Part shown: positions 1-7,491 of the stretch, one piece after another | How the letters are laid out: each line of letters opens with the position of its first letter | How positions within the stretch are numbered: position 1 is the first letter of the stretch | Assembly (NCBI GenBank): GCA_902464565.1 | Contig: CABQJV010000001.1 | Location: forward strand, 87,056-151,055 | Length of the DNA: 64,000 nt | Source: an uncultured Collinsella sp. | GTDB lineage: Bacteria > Actinomycetota > Coriobacteriia > Coriobacteriales > Coriobacteriaceae | Reading direction: 5' to 3' | Notes under the pieces: generated by a model | Database searches by the model: none | Told to the model about the DNA's origin: nothing | What the model saw: only the letters and a program-made list of their open reading frames with translations | Translations under genes and position numbers: made by a program

Positions 1-1
1 C

Positions 2-727
2 GACAAAGTGAAGGCTGAGCGCGATGCCGGTGTCGCCGCCGCACGACAAACCGCCGATGCTACGCGCGCACAGCTCGAGACTTTGCGTCGCGAGTATGCC
101 GAGCTGCAGCGCAACCCTTCGGCAAATCCCGCCAATTACACCGTGCGCACCAGCGAGTTGTCTATGCAAATCTCCGACGCTGCCGACGCCCTCCGCAAGG
201 CCGAGGAAGACATTCCGCGTGTGACCGCCGATCTTGAGCATTCACTTGCCGCCGCCGAGCAGGCCGTCGAGCAGGCACAGGCCCCCATCGCCGACGCTAA
301 ACGAGCGCACCAGGCCGTAACGGCTGAGGCAGATGCCGCGCGCGACGAGCTGCAGTCCGCAAAAACTGCCGCCGCGACGCGCCAGCGCGAGCTGCGCGAA
401 AAGATCGCCACGCAGGACAAGGCACGCCGCGAGCAAGAGCAGGCCATCGCAAACGCCCGGGCAGATGCAGCGCATGCGCAGTCGATTATCGAGCAGGCGA
501 CCGAGGTGCACGACCATCCCGAGATCACCGAATCGCTCGCCGGGTCCTTGGCACGCGACAAGGCCGAGCATACCGAGACCGAGCGCGAAGTTGCCCAACT
601 CGAGGCCACCGAAGACGACGTGCGCAAGCGAACCCGCGACTCACGCGTCAAATTCACCGGAGCCATCGCCTGCATCATCGCCGTGATTCTGGTGATCATC
701 CTGATCTGGCTGTTCGCGAGCAAGTAA
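2..727 (+). CDS. Coiled-coil protein with C-terminal membrane anchor (5' end outside window)
   Basis: The reading frame is already open at the window edge, so the N-terminus is probably missing; a GTG at position 8 has no visible ribosome binding site. The visible part (about 240 residues) is almost all charged, Ala/Glu/Gln/Arg-rich helix with heptad character, typical of a long coiled coil. The last 25 residues form one hydrophobic segment (AIACIIAVILVIILIWLF) followed by ASK. I therefore see a tail-anchored or single-pass protein whose coiled coil faces the cytoplasm or the cell surface, depending on the missing N-terminus. No catalytic motif is visible and I do not recognise a family. It converges on queA across a palindrome-rich spacer. 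Confidence 0.7.
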   Translation, partial: DKVKAERDAGVAAARQTADATRAQLETLRREYAELQRNPSANPANYTVRTSELSMQISDAADALRKAEEDIPRVTADLEHSLAAAEQAVEQAQAPIADAKRAHQAVTAEADAARDELQSAKTAAATRQRELREKIATQDKARREQEQAIANARADAAHAQSIIEQATEVHDHPEITESLAGSLARDKAEHTETEREVAQLEATEDDVRKRTRDSRVKFTGAIACIIAVILVIILIWLFASK

Positions 728-753
728 ACCCGCTGCCAAAAACGCCCCAACGC

Positions 754-820
754 AGTTGCGGTGAGATAGTTCCTATCTAGCCCTGAAAAAGGCCAATTCA
801 AGAACTATCTCACCGCAACT
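754..820. repeat. Palindromic intergenic element, family A copy 1
   Basis: Nineteen-base arms (754-772 and 802-820) pair perfectly; the outer core reads AGTTGCGGTGA. Copies with the same core but different inner arms lie at 51274-51336 and 62307-62369. It sits between the converging ends of two genes and could fold into a long hairpin in transcripts of either strand. Confidence 0.8.
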
Positions 821-836
821 TTTTGATTGGTGCAAG

Positions 837-894
837 GTAGTCATTGGGGACGTTCTTAAACGACTAGTCATTCAAGAACGTCCCCAATGACTAC
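837..894. repeat. Palindromic intergenic element, family B copy 1
   Basis: Twenty-one-base perfect arms (837-857 and 874-894), starting GTAGTCATTGGGGACG, enclose a 16-base loop. The outer sequence GTAGTCA..TTGGGACG recurs in the larger palindrome at 5868-5974. It lies just after a family A copy in the same convergent spacer. Confidence 0.8.
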
Positions 895-937
895 AGCAAC
901 AACCACGGCAACGCCAATGTTTTGGCGAAGTCAGCGA

Positions 938-1035
938 AAACGCCCCTAAGCGAGCAAGGTGACGTGAAAGAGGAGGGCATTGACCTTCTGGTCATGCCCG
1001 ACGATTGAACGTCAGATTGCCGCTTAGGGGCGTTT
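938..1035. repeat. Nested 98-bp hairpin element downstream of queA
   Basis: Outer arms AAACGCCCCTAAGCG (938-952) and its complement (1021-1035) pair perfectly. Inside them GCAA..TGACGT pairs with ACGTCA..TTGC, and further in GGGCAT(T)GACC pairs with GGTCATGCCC. The three nested stems make one long imperfect hairpin ending 40 bases before the queA stop codon. It may terminate queA transcripts or be a dispersed palindromic element; no T-tract clearly follows on either strand. Confidence 0.6.
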
Positions 1036-1075
1036 GCAGCGTCGGCCGGTTACGGCGTTTGTAAAACGCCGTAAC

Positions 1076-2293
1076 CTACTGAATGAGCATTGCGTCGCCA
1101 AAGCTGAAGAAGCGGTAGCGCTCCTCGATGGCGGCGGCGTAGGCATCCATGATCTGGTCGCGGGAGGCAAGCGCGCTCACGAGCATCATGAGCGTAGAGC
1201 GCGGCACGTGGAAGTTCGTGATCAGCGCGTCGACCACGTGATAGGTCGAGCCGGGCATGAGGTAGAGCTGCGTCGTAGCGTTCTCGCGTACCACGATGTC
1301 GCCGCGGCCGAGCGTATCGGCCCCGTCCTCGCGGCCCTCAAAATAGCGCGCCGTCACAGCCGGATCGGACACCGGCGCGTCCGCGTCAAACGCGCTCTCG
1401 AGCGAGCGCACCGCCGTGGTACCGACGGCGATCACGCGATGCCCCTCGGCCTTAGCCTTATGCACGGCGTCGACCACCTCCTGCGATACGTGGTAGCGCT
1501 CGGTGTGCATGACGTGCTGCGTAGGGTCGTCCTCCTCCACCAGACGGAAGGTATCGATGCCGACCTCGAGCTCGACAGCGGCAAACTTCGCACCCTTGGC
1601 CTCGATAGCGGCCATGAGCTCGGGAGTAAAGTGCAGGCCCGCCGTAGGAGCGGCAGCCGAGTGCTCCTCCTTCATGGCGTAAACGGTCTGGTACTTCTCG
1701 GGGTCGCCCTCGTAATCGGTAATGTAGGGCGGCAGCGGCACGTGACCGGCGGCGTGGATGGCCTCGTCGAGCGTGCGCGGCTCGCCGGCAGCATTGCAAC
1801 CGGCCGGCTCAAAGCGCACCAGACGGCCGCCACGGCTATCGGTGACAAAGTCGATGACCTCGGCCGTCAGCACCACGGGCGCGCCCTCGGGCGCATGGGC
1901 GCCACCGGCGCGATACTCAATCTGAGCACCGGGCTTCAGACGCTTGCCCGGCTTGACCAGACACTCCCAAACATGGCCCAGCGGGTCAACATCCTCGCGG
2001 CGCTTGAGCAGCAGCGTCTCGACCACGCCACCCGAGCCGGCTTTGCGACCAATCAGGCGGGCCGGCATCACGCGCGTCTTGTTGATGACGAGCACATCGC
2101 CCGGCTCGATATAGTCGATGATGTCGCGGAAGATGCGGTGCTCAACGGTACCGCCGTGCTCCAGCGGCGTTCCCGCCTCGGAGCCCTTGCGATCCACCAC
2201 CAGCAGGCGGCAGGAGTCGCGCGGATCGGCAGGAGCCTGGGCGATCAGTTCCTCAGGAAGGTTGTAGTCAAAATCATCGGTACGCATAGACAC
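1076..2293 (-). CDS. queA: S-adenosylmethionine:tRNA ribosyltransferase-isomerase QueA
   Basis: QueA transfers and isomerises the ribosyl part of S-adenosylmethionine onto preQ1-modified G34 of tRNA, making epoxyqueuosine. The 405-residue product has the expected family length and the family pattern throughout: FDYNLPEELIAQ at the N-terminus, VLVINKTRVMPARL near residue 70, AAPTAGLHFT near 215, and a C-terminal ALITNFHVPRSTLMMLVSA. The chosen start is GTG at 2293, because AAGGAG lies 8 bases upstream; the ATG two codons later is too far from it. The gene follows queH (2358-2933) after about 64 bases on the same strand, so the two probably form a queH-queA unit covering the last two steps of queuosine synthesis. 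QueH would then reduce the epoxide that QueA makes. Confidence 0.96.
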   Translation of the reverse strand: MSMRTDDFDYNLPEELIAQAPADPRDSCRLLVVDRKGSEAGTPLEHGGTVEHRIFRDIIDYIEPGDVLVINKTRVMPARLIGRKAGSGGVVETLLLKRREDVDPLGHVWECLVKPGKRLKPGAQIEYRAGGAHAPEGAPVVLTAEVIDFVTDSRGGRLVRFEPAGCNAAGEPRTLDEAIHAAGHVPLPPYITDYEGDPEKYQTVYAMKEEHSAAAPTAGLHFTPELMAAIEAKGAKFAAVELEVGIDTFRLVEEDDPTQHVMHTERYHVSQEVVDAVHKAKAEGHRVIAVGTTAVRSLESAFDADAPVSDPAVTARYFEGREDGADTLGRGDIVVRENATTQLYLMPGSTYHVVDALITNFHVPRSTLMMLVSALASRDQIMDAYAAAIEERYRFFSFGDAMLIQ

Positions 2294-2357
2294 GTCGGAT
2301 ACTCCTTATATAGATAAAGTCCGCTCTACATCCTAGCAGGCCGCCAGCCCAAAAGAA

Positions 2358-2933
2358 CTACTTTTTGGCGGCTTTGCGCTCGTCGCGGATGCGAGCGCGG
2401 TCCATGGCCGCCTCGACAGCAGAGAAGCGGCAACCACAGTAGTTCTGCCGATACATGCCCAGCTCGCGCGAACGGCGTGTCGCTTCGGGGTAATACGGGC
2501 GAAAATCGCGAATGACCGGAGTGAGGCCGCGGGCGGCAGCCAGACGCTCCAACACGTCATTACAGGTATCGAACAGCTGATACGGCGAGACGGCGAGCGT
2601 CGTGCCCACATATTCGAACCCGCGCTCCTGGGCCACACGGCATGCCTCGGCCAGACGCAGGGCATAGCACGCACGACAGCGGCGGGGTCGATCGGCGCCC
2701 AGCGGGGCCACACCGGCCTCCCAGCGATCGCGGTCCTCCCCCGCCTCGATGAGCTCAATGTCGCCGTCGGCACACCACCGGCGCAGCTCGTCCAGGCGGC
2801 GCCGCCATTCATCGCGCGGCTGAATATTGGGGTTGGTCCAGCAAATCGTGGGCTCAAACCCTTCCTCGCGCAGCAGGCGGACCGGCTCAAGCGAGCACGG
2901 CGCACAGCAAGCATGCAGCAGCAACGGCTTCAT
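2358..2933 (-). CDS. queH: Epoxyqueuosine reductase QueH (DUF208 family)
   Basis: QueH reduces epoxyqueuosine to queuosine in tRNA and is the non-cobalamin alternative to QueG. The protein has about 191 residues and shows the family's cysteine pattern: HACCAPC at residues 7-13, CRACYALR in the middle, and YRQNYCGC in the last third; these cysteines bind the iron-sulfur and second metal centres in known QueH proteins. Longer starts at 2951 and 2939 exist, but GGAGAGGAG stands 6 bases before the ATG at 2933, and the protein then begins directly with MKPLLLHACC. It lies upstream of queA and downstream of a DUF3267 gene on the same strand. Use of QueH means this step does not need B12, which fits an organism that may have to scavenge that vitamin. 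Confidence 0.94.
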   Translation of the reverse strand: MKPLLLHACCAPCSLEPVRLLREEGFEPTICWTNPNIQPRDEWRRRLDELRRWCADGDIELIEAGEDRDRWEAGVAPLGADRPRRCRACYALRLAEACRVAQERGFEYVGTTLAVSPYQLFDTCNDVLERLAAARGLTPVIRDFRPYYPEATRRSRELGMYRQNYCGCRFSAVEAAMDRARIRDERKAAKK

Positions 2934-2953
2934 CAACATCTCCTCTCCCACAA

Positions 2954-2984
2954 TGATTTTTTAATCCCCATCCCAGAAAAATCA
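2954..2984 (-). promoter_or_regulatory. AT-rich hairpin just upstream of queH
   Basis: TGATTTTT and AAAAATCA, 14 bases apart, can form an 8-bp stem 20 bases before the queH start, in the short spacer after the DUF3267 gene. It may be a weak terminator or a leader structure. I could not match it to a preQ1 riboswitch consensus. Confidence 0.3.
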
Positions 2985-2997
2985 TCCCAAAAAAAGA

Positions 2998-3567
2998 CTA
3001 CCTTGCGAAAAAGCGCACGCCAAAGGACGTGTCCTCGCAGGCGACAATGCGACGGTCGCGCAGAATGGTTCGCACGTAATACCAATCGCCCACACAGCCC
3101 GACAAATGCAGACCAGCCGCCAGGTAGCACAGCAGCGGATAGCCCGAGAGCGCAAACCCTAGGGTAAACGCCGCCGTCACAACAACCGTCGGCGCCAGGC
3201 AAACCACCACGTACCGCCGGCGCGAATACACCACGCCCTCGGCGCAGGCGTAAATCATGCAGGTTTCGAGATTTGCCCCAAAGGTCACCCGAGCACCGGC
3301 GGGCGCAAACAGCTTAAAGAACACCGCATGCACCAGCTCGTGCACGGCAAATGACGCCGCCGAAACCGCAGTCAAACCGACTATCCAGCCCAAAACGGCC
3401 GTCCAACCGCCCGCGTCAGCCGCATCCAAGTCCGCGGGCCCACCCAGCAGCATAAACACCGGCACCAGGCACACGGCAAATGCGCCGAGCACGGCCATCC
3501 CCCACACAAAGCAGGCGTGCAGAAAATCCTCGTCCTCAAACGCATGTATGTTGGAAATCTCATTCAT
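2998..3567 (-). CDS. DUF3267-family membrane protein with HExxH motif
   Basis: The 189-residue protein has four hydrophobic segments (about residues 22-42, 57-75, 122-142 and 146-163) and a HELVH zinc-binding motif after the second one (near residue 77), as in the DUF3267 putative zincin membrane proteases. DWYYVRTIL and a C-terminal VACEDTSFGV are also typical of this family, whose members are related in layout to site-2 proteases. The substrate is unknown. The ATG at 3567 has only weak upstream purines. It lies 64 bases upstream of queH on the same strand and may be cotranscribed with it, with no obvious link to queuosine. Family assignment is fairly sure; proteolytic activity is inferred from the motif only. 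Confidence 0.75.
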   Translation of the reverse strand: MNEISNIHAFEDEDFLHACFVWGMAVLGAFAVCLVPVFMLLGGPADLDAADAGGWTAVLGWIVGLTAVSAASFAVHELVHAVFFKLFAPAGARVTFGANLETCMIYACAEGVVYSRRRYVVVCLAPTVVVTAAFTLGFALSGYPLLCYLAAGLHLSGCVGDWYYVRTILRDRRIVACEDTSFGVRFFAR

Positions 3568-3699
3568 AGCATCTTAGGATAGCGCCCCTGCCACGTACCC
3601 GTCCGCATGTGCGATAATGTCGAACGATATGCACGAATTGACCACCGCGTCGCCAGGCCTTGCGCCCGGCCGCGCCCTTACTATATGCGAAGGAGTCCC

Positions 3700-5850
3700 A
3701 TGGCATCCAAATACTCCATGAACGACCGTCCCAGCTGGCCTCGCCGCGCCATCGTTACCGCCGGCGAGCCCTACGGCAACAAGGGCCTTCACTTTGGCCA
3801 CGTCGGCGGCGTCTTTGTCCCGGCCGACTTCTTCGCCCGCTTCCTGCGCGACCGCCTGGGCCGCGAGAATGTCATCTTCACCTCGGGAACCGACTGCTAC
3901 GGATCGCCCATCATGGAGAGCTACCGCAAGCTCAAGGAGAACGAGGGCTACGACAAGTCCATTAGCGAGTACGTCGAGTCCAACCACTCCCGCCAGGCCG
4001 CGACCCTCAACAACTACAACATCAGCTGCGATATCTATGGCGGCTCGGGCCTTGAGCCGGCGGCCCAGATCCACAACGAGGTGACCGCCGAGATTATCGA
4101 ACGTCTGCACGAGCAGGGCACCATCTCCAAGCGCTCCACGCTGCAGTTCTACGATGCCAAGGCCGGCACGTTCCTCAACGGTCGCCAGGTCATCGGCCGC
4201 TGCCCCATCCAAGGTTGCAAGTCCGAGAAGGCTTACGCCGACGAGTGTGACCTGGGTCACCAGTTTGAGCCCGAGGAGCTCATCGCGCCTAAGAGCCAGC
4301 TCACCGGCGAGGTGCCCGAGCTGCGCCCGGTCGACAACCTCTACTTCGACCTGCCGGCCTACCTCGACTTTATGAAGACCTATACCGCCAAGCTCGCCCA
4401 GAACCCGCAGGTTCGTTCCGTGGTCTCCAAGACCATGGAGGAGTGGCTGCTGCCGGCTCAGCTCTACATCCAGAACAAGTTCCGCGAGGCCTTCGATGCC
4501 GTCGAAGATCAGCTTCCCGAGCACACCGTCCTGGAGCCCGAGGGCAACAAGAGCAGCTTTACCGTCACCTTCCCCAGCTGGAAGGAGCGCGACGATGCCC
4601 ACGCGGTGCTCGCCAACGGCGGCGTGCGTTTCCGCAGCGGCAAGGCGCTCGTGCCCTTCCGCATCACCGGCAACATCGACTGGGGCGTTCCGGTGCCCGA
4701 GGTCGATGGCGTCTCCGACGTCACCTGCTGGTGCTGGCCCGAGAGCCTGTGGGCGCCCATCAGCTATACGCGTACCGTGCTCGCACGCGATGCCAAGGCC
4801 GCCGGCGTGACCGAGGGCGTCGCCGCCCAGGATGCCGCCCTCATGGGCGAGCCCGCCGCCGATTCCACGCAGGTACCCGCTCCCACCTACCAGCACAGCT
4901 CGCTCGACTGGCGCGACTGGTGGTGCTCTGACGACGCTCAGATCTACCAGTTCATCGGTCAGGACAACATCTATTTCTACTGCATCGCTCAGACCGCCAT
5001 GTGGGAGGCCCTGGGTTGGGACCTTACGCAGAGCACCGTCAGCGCCTGCTATCACCTGCTCTACATGGGCAAAAAAGCCAGCTCGTCCTCGCAGACGCCT
5101 CCCCCGCCGGCAGACGACCTGCTCAACCACTACACCTGCGAGCAGATGCGCGCGCACTGGCTGTCGCTCGGCCTGTCCGAAAAGCCGGTGAGCTTTAGCC
5201 CCAAGGCATACGACACGCGCGTGACCGGCAAGGACAAGGACGGCAACGAGGTACGCGCCTGCGACGACAAGCGCGTCATCGATCCGGCCCTTAAGGAGAG
5301 CGCCCTTTTGACCGGCGTCTTCAACCGCCTGGCCCGCAGCTGCTTCTACGGCGTCGCCATCAAGGAGGGCGACGAGAGCCCCTATCGCAACGGTTGCATC
5401 CCCGCCGGTGCCGCTTCTGACACCGTGGTCGAAGCCGCCCAGCAGGCAGCCCTCGCCTTTGAGCAGGCCATGTACAAGTTCGAGACGCACCGAGCGCTCG
5501 CCATGTGCGACGACTACCTGCGCGCCGCCAACAAGCACTGGAGCGACGCCTCCAAGGCCGCCAACAAGCTCGAGGGCGAGCCGGCCAACGCCGCCATGAC
5601 GCAGGCCCTCGTCGACGCCTTTACCGAGCTGCGCGTAGCGACCGTCCTGATGCACGGTATTGTGCCGACCGGCTGCGAGCTCATCTGCGAGTACTTCGAC
5701 GTCGATCCGGTCGCCTTCTTTAGCTGGGACAACATCTTTGCCTCCACGGACGAGTTCGTGGAGAGCCTGGGCGAGAAGCCCGGCGAGCACCGCGTGAAGC
5801 CGCTGCCCCCGCGCTTCGACTTCTTCAGCAAGCACGAGAGCCAGTACTAG
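3700..5850 (+). CDS. metG: Methionyl-tRNA synthetase, atypical form
   Basis: This class I synthetase of about 716 residues would charge tRNA-Met. HFGH near residue 31 is the HIGH signature, followed by FTSGTDCYG, which matches MetRS FLTGTDEHG. A zinc-knuckle-like stretch (CPIQGC...CDLGH) precedes EPEELI, as in MetRS. IGQDNIYFYCIAQ near residue 425 matches the MetRS region before the KMSKS loop. The KMSKS position itself reads GKKASSSSQ, so the canonical Met and second Lys are absent. The N-terminus was set to the ATG at 3700, preceded by GAAGGAG; a longer frame from 3607 has no such site. No C-terminal tRNA-binding EMAP domain is visible. A family B palindrome follows 17 bases after the stop. 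It is probably the housekeeping enzyme, but its signature loop is unusual. Confidence 0.85.
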   Translation: MASKYSMNDRPSWPRRAIVTAGEPYGNKGLHFGHVGGVFVPADFFARFLRDRLGRENVIFTSGTDCYGSPIMESYRKLKENEGYDKSISEYVESNHSRQAATLNNYNISCDIYGGSGLEPAAQIHNEVTAEIIERLHEQGTISKRSTLQFYDAKAGTFLNGRQVIGRCPIQGCKSEKAYADECDLGHQFEPEELIAPKSQLTGEVPELRPVDNLYFDLPAYLDFMKTYTAKLAQNPQVRSVVSKTMEEWLLPAQLYIQNKFREAFDAVEDQLPEHTVLEPEGNKSSFTVTFPSWKERDDAHAVLANGGVRFRSGKALVPFRITGNIDWGVPVPEVDGVSDVTCWCWPESLWAPISYTRTVLARDAKAAGVTEGVAAQDAALMGEPAADSTQVPAPTYQHSSLDWRDWWCSDDAQIYQFIGQDNIYFYCIAQTAMWEALGWDLTQSTVSACYHLLYMGKKASSSSQTPPPPADDLLNHYTCEQMRAHWLSLGLSEKPVSFSPKAYDTRVTGKDKDGNEVRACDDKRVIDPALKESALLTGVFNRLARSCFYGVAIKEGDESPYRNGCIPAGAASDTVVEAAQQAALAFEQAMYKFETHRALAMCDDYLRAANKHWSDASKAANKLEGEPANAAMTQALVDAFTELRVATVLMHGIVPTGCELICEYFDVDPVAFFSWDNIFASTDEFVESLGEKPGEHRVKPLPPRFDFFSKHESQY

Positions 5851-5867
5851 GCCAACGCCAAGGCAGA

Positions 5868-5974
5868 GTAGTCAATTTGGGACGGGGCTATTTTAGCTAC
5901 CCCGTCCCAAATTTAACTGCAACGCCTGCCGAAACGGACGGGTAGCTAAAATAGCCCCGTCCCAAATTGACTAC
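5868..5974. repeat. Palindromic intergenic element, family B copy 2 (35-bp perfect arms)
   Basis: Arms 5868-5902 and 5940-5974 are perfect 35-base inverted repeats that begin GTAGTCAATTTGGGACGGGG. The left arm also contains an internal palindrome (GGGACGGGGCTA...TAGCTACCCCGTCCC), so alternative cruciforms are possible. It fills the metG to methyltransferase spacer and ends 27 bases before the next start. Confidence 0.9.
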
Positions 5975-6001
5975 TTTTAATGGAATGGGAAGGAAAGACG
6001 G

Positions 6002-7105
6002 ATGTCCAAGCCGCGTCGTCGTAAGCAGAAAAAGCAGGTCAAAGCCGAGCTCAAGCTCAGGCAGTTTGCTGCTACCGAGCTTTCCGACCAGCTTGCCGCC
6101 CTTCCCTGCGCCACCGACCTGCCGCGCTTTATGGTCGACACGGTCGCCGGCGCCTATGCACCCGCCGATGCCGAGCTCATGATCGAAGGCTTTGGCGCTG
6201 CGGCCACGCGCCCAGTCACACTGCGCGCCAACACGCTCAAGGCGACCGCCGAAGACATCGCTGCCGCACTCGACGAGGCCGGCATCGCACACCAAACCGT
6301 TACCTGGTACCGGGATGCCTTCATCCTGCCCGAGGCCCAGGTTTCCGACCTATGGGACCTCGACATCTACCGTGACGGCAAAATCTACTTGCAAAGCCTG
6401 TCGTCCATGATGCCGCCGTTGGTCCTGGGCGCTCAAGCCGGCGAGGACATCCTGGACATGTGCGCAGCCCCTGGCGGCAAGACGACGCAGATTGCCGCCC
6501 TCACGCAGGGACAGGCGCACCTCACGGCCTGCGAGATGAGCATTCCCCGCGCCGAAAAGCTCGAATCAAACCTCCATCGCCAGGGCGCCAAAAACGTGCC
6601 CGTCATGCGTATCGACGCACGCGAGCTCGACGAATTCTTCCGCTTTGACCGTATCCTGCTCGACGCCCCCTGCACCGGCACGGGCACCGTCATCAGCGGC
6701 AACGAAAAGAGCCTGCGCGGCCTGACCGAGCAGCTGCTTGACAAGTGCGCCCGCTCGCAGCGCGCACTTCTGGACCGCGCCATGGGCGCCCTCAAGCCGG
6801 GCGGCACGCTCGTCTATTCCACTTGTTCGATTATGCCGCAGGAAAACGAGGACGCCCTGCAAGAGGCCCTCGACAAGCATATGGACTGCGAGCTCATCCC
6901 CCTCGACGGCACGCCGAGCGAAAGTGAAACGCGCCGCGCCCAGGAAGCTGGCGAAGAGCCACGCGTCGAGGGCAACGCCCTCACCGAGGCCATCGCTGCC
7001 GGCCATGTCTCGGCCGTCGTCAACGGTATGCCCGGTACGCTGACCATTCCGCCTAGCCGCGACTTTGAGGGCTTCTACATCGCCCTGATCCGAAAACGCA
7101 GCTAG
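6002..7105 (+). CDS. RsmB/NOP2/Sun-family RNA 5-methylcytosine methyltransferase
   Basis: The enzyme would transfer a methyl group from SAM to C5 of a cytosine in rRNA or tRNA. In the 367-residue product, DMCAAPGGKT near residue 157 is SAM-binding motif I. DAPCTGTG near 222 is motif IV with one catalytic Cys, and YSTCSI near 275 is motif VI with the second Cys. The N-terminal 60 residues are very basic (KPRRRKQKKQ). An RFF-like substrate region (TRPVTLRANTLKA) precedes the catalytic domain. No NusB-like domain is present, so it is not a classical two-domain RsmB; it is closer to RsmF/YebU-type single-domain enzymes. AAGGAAAG precedes the ATG. The exact target base cannot be read from sequence. 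Confidence 0.9.
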   Translation: MSKPRRRKQKKQVKAELKLRQFAATELSDQLAALPCATDLPRFMVDTVAGAYAPADAELMIEGFGAAATRPVTLRANTLKATAEDIAAALDEAGIAHQTVTWYRDAFILPEAQVSDLWDLDIYRDGKIYLQSLSSMMPPLVLGAQAGEDILDMCAAPGGKTTQIAALTQGQAHLTACEMSIPRAEKLESNLHRQGAKNVPVMRIDARELDEFFRFDRILLDAPCTGTGTVISGNEKSLRGLTEQLLDKCARSQRALLDRAMGALKPGGTLVYSTCSIMPQENEDALQEALDKHMDCELIPLDGTPSESETRRAQEAGEEPRVEGNALTEAIAAGHVSAVVNGMPGTLTIPPSRDFEGFYIALIRKRS

Positions 7106-7143
7106 CGCACGGATTCAAAACTCAACAAACTATCTCCGTGCGC
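7105..7143. terminator. Hairpin between converging methyltransferase and small membrane gene
   Basis: GCGCACGGA (7105-7113) pairs with TCCGTGCGC (7135-7143). The stem spans the stop codons of the two converging genes and could terminate both. There is no strong T-tract. Confidence 0.4.
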
Positions 7144-7300
7144 GCTTGTCCTGCTGGTCACGGTGCTGCTTAAGTGCCTCGCGTTCCTTGCGCTCGGCTC
7201 TTTTGCCCTTAATGGCCGTGACCACCAAGTAGATGATCGCGGCGGCAACGATTGCGCCCACACATAGGCCAATCGAGCCCAACATTGCTGTGAAATCCAT
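7130..7300 (-). CDS. Small single-pass membrane protein, 56 residues
   Basis: This short reading frame encodes 56 residues. The N-terminal half is a hydrophobic helix (GSIGLCVGAIVAAAIIYLVV, about residues 8-27). The C-terminal half is strongly charged, KGKRAERKEREALK and onward, ending KRARR, which by the positive-inside rule would face the cytoplasm. A ribosome binding site (AGAGAGGTGAC) precedes the ATG at 7300. It is antiparallel to the methyltransferase and lies before the TIM-barrel gene on the other strand. Function is unknown. Coding is supported by the ribosome binding site, the TM-plus-basic-tail layout and the absence of any competing gene. Confidence 0.65.
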   Translation of the reverse strand: MDFTAMLGSIGLCVGAIVAAAIIYLVVTAIKGKRAERKEREALKQHRDQQDKRARR

Positions 7301-7491
7301 ACCGCGTCACCTCTCTTTTAAACGGGACATTCAAGATAGCACCTCAATACCCGCCACCACAGCTCCTTCACGTTCGCCGGTCCTTCGGTCTAACGGATGG
7401 CGCGGCGGGGAAAAATCAACTCGTCAAACGATTTAGCAAGCACAACGCTGTCGGCACCCCGCCGGCCACCATCGCATAGAATCGAGCCCCC

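Noticed and set aside
3568..3699. T-box riboswitch before metG
   Set aside because: The spacer is about 130 bases, too short for a full T-box, and no T-box sequence (AGGGTGGnACCGCG type) is visible.
3574..5835. Minus-strand open frame of 753 codons opposite metG
   Set aside because: It mirrors the codon structure of a recognised synthetase gene and shows no family motif; it is an antisense shadow.
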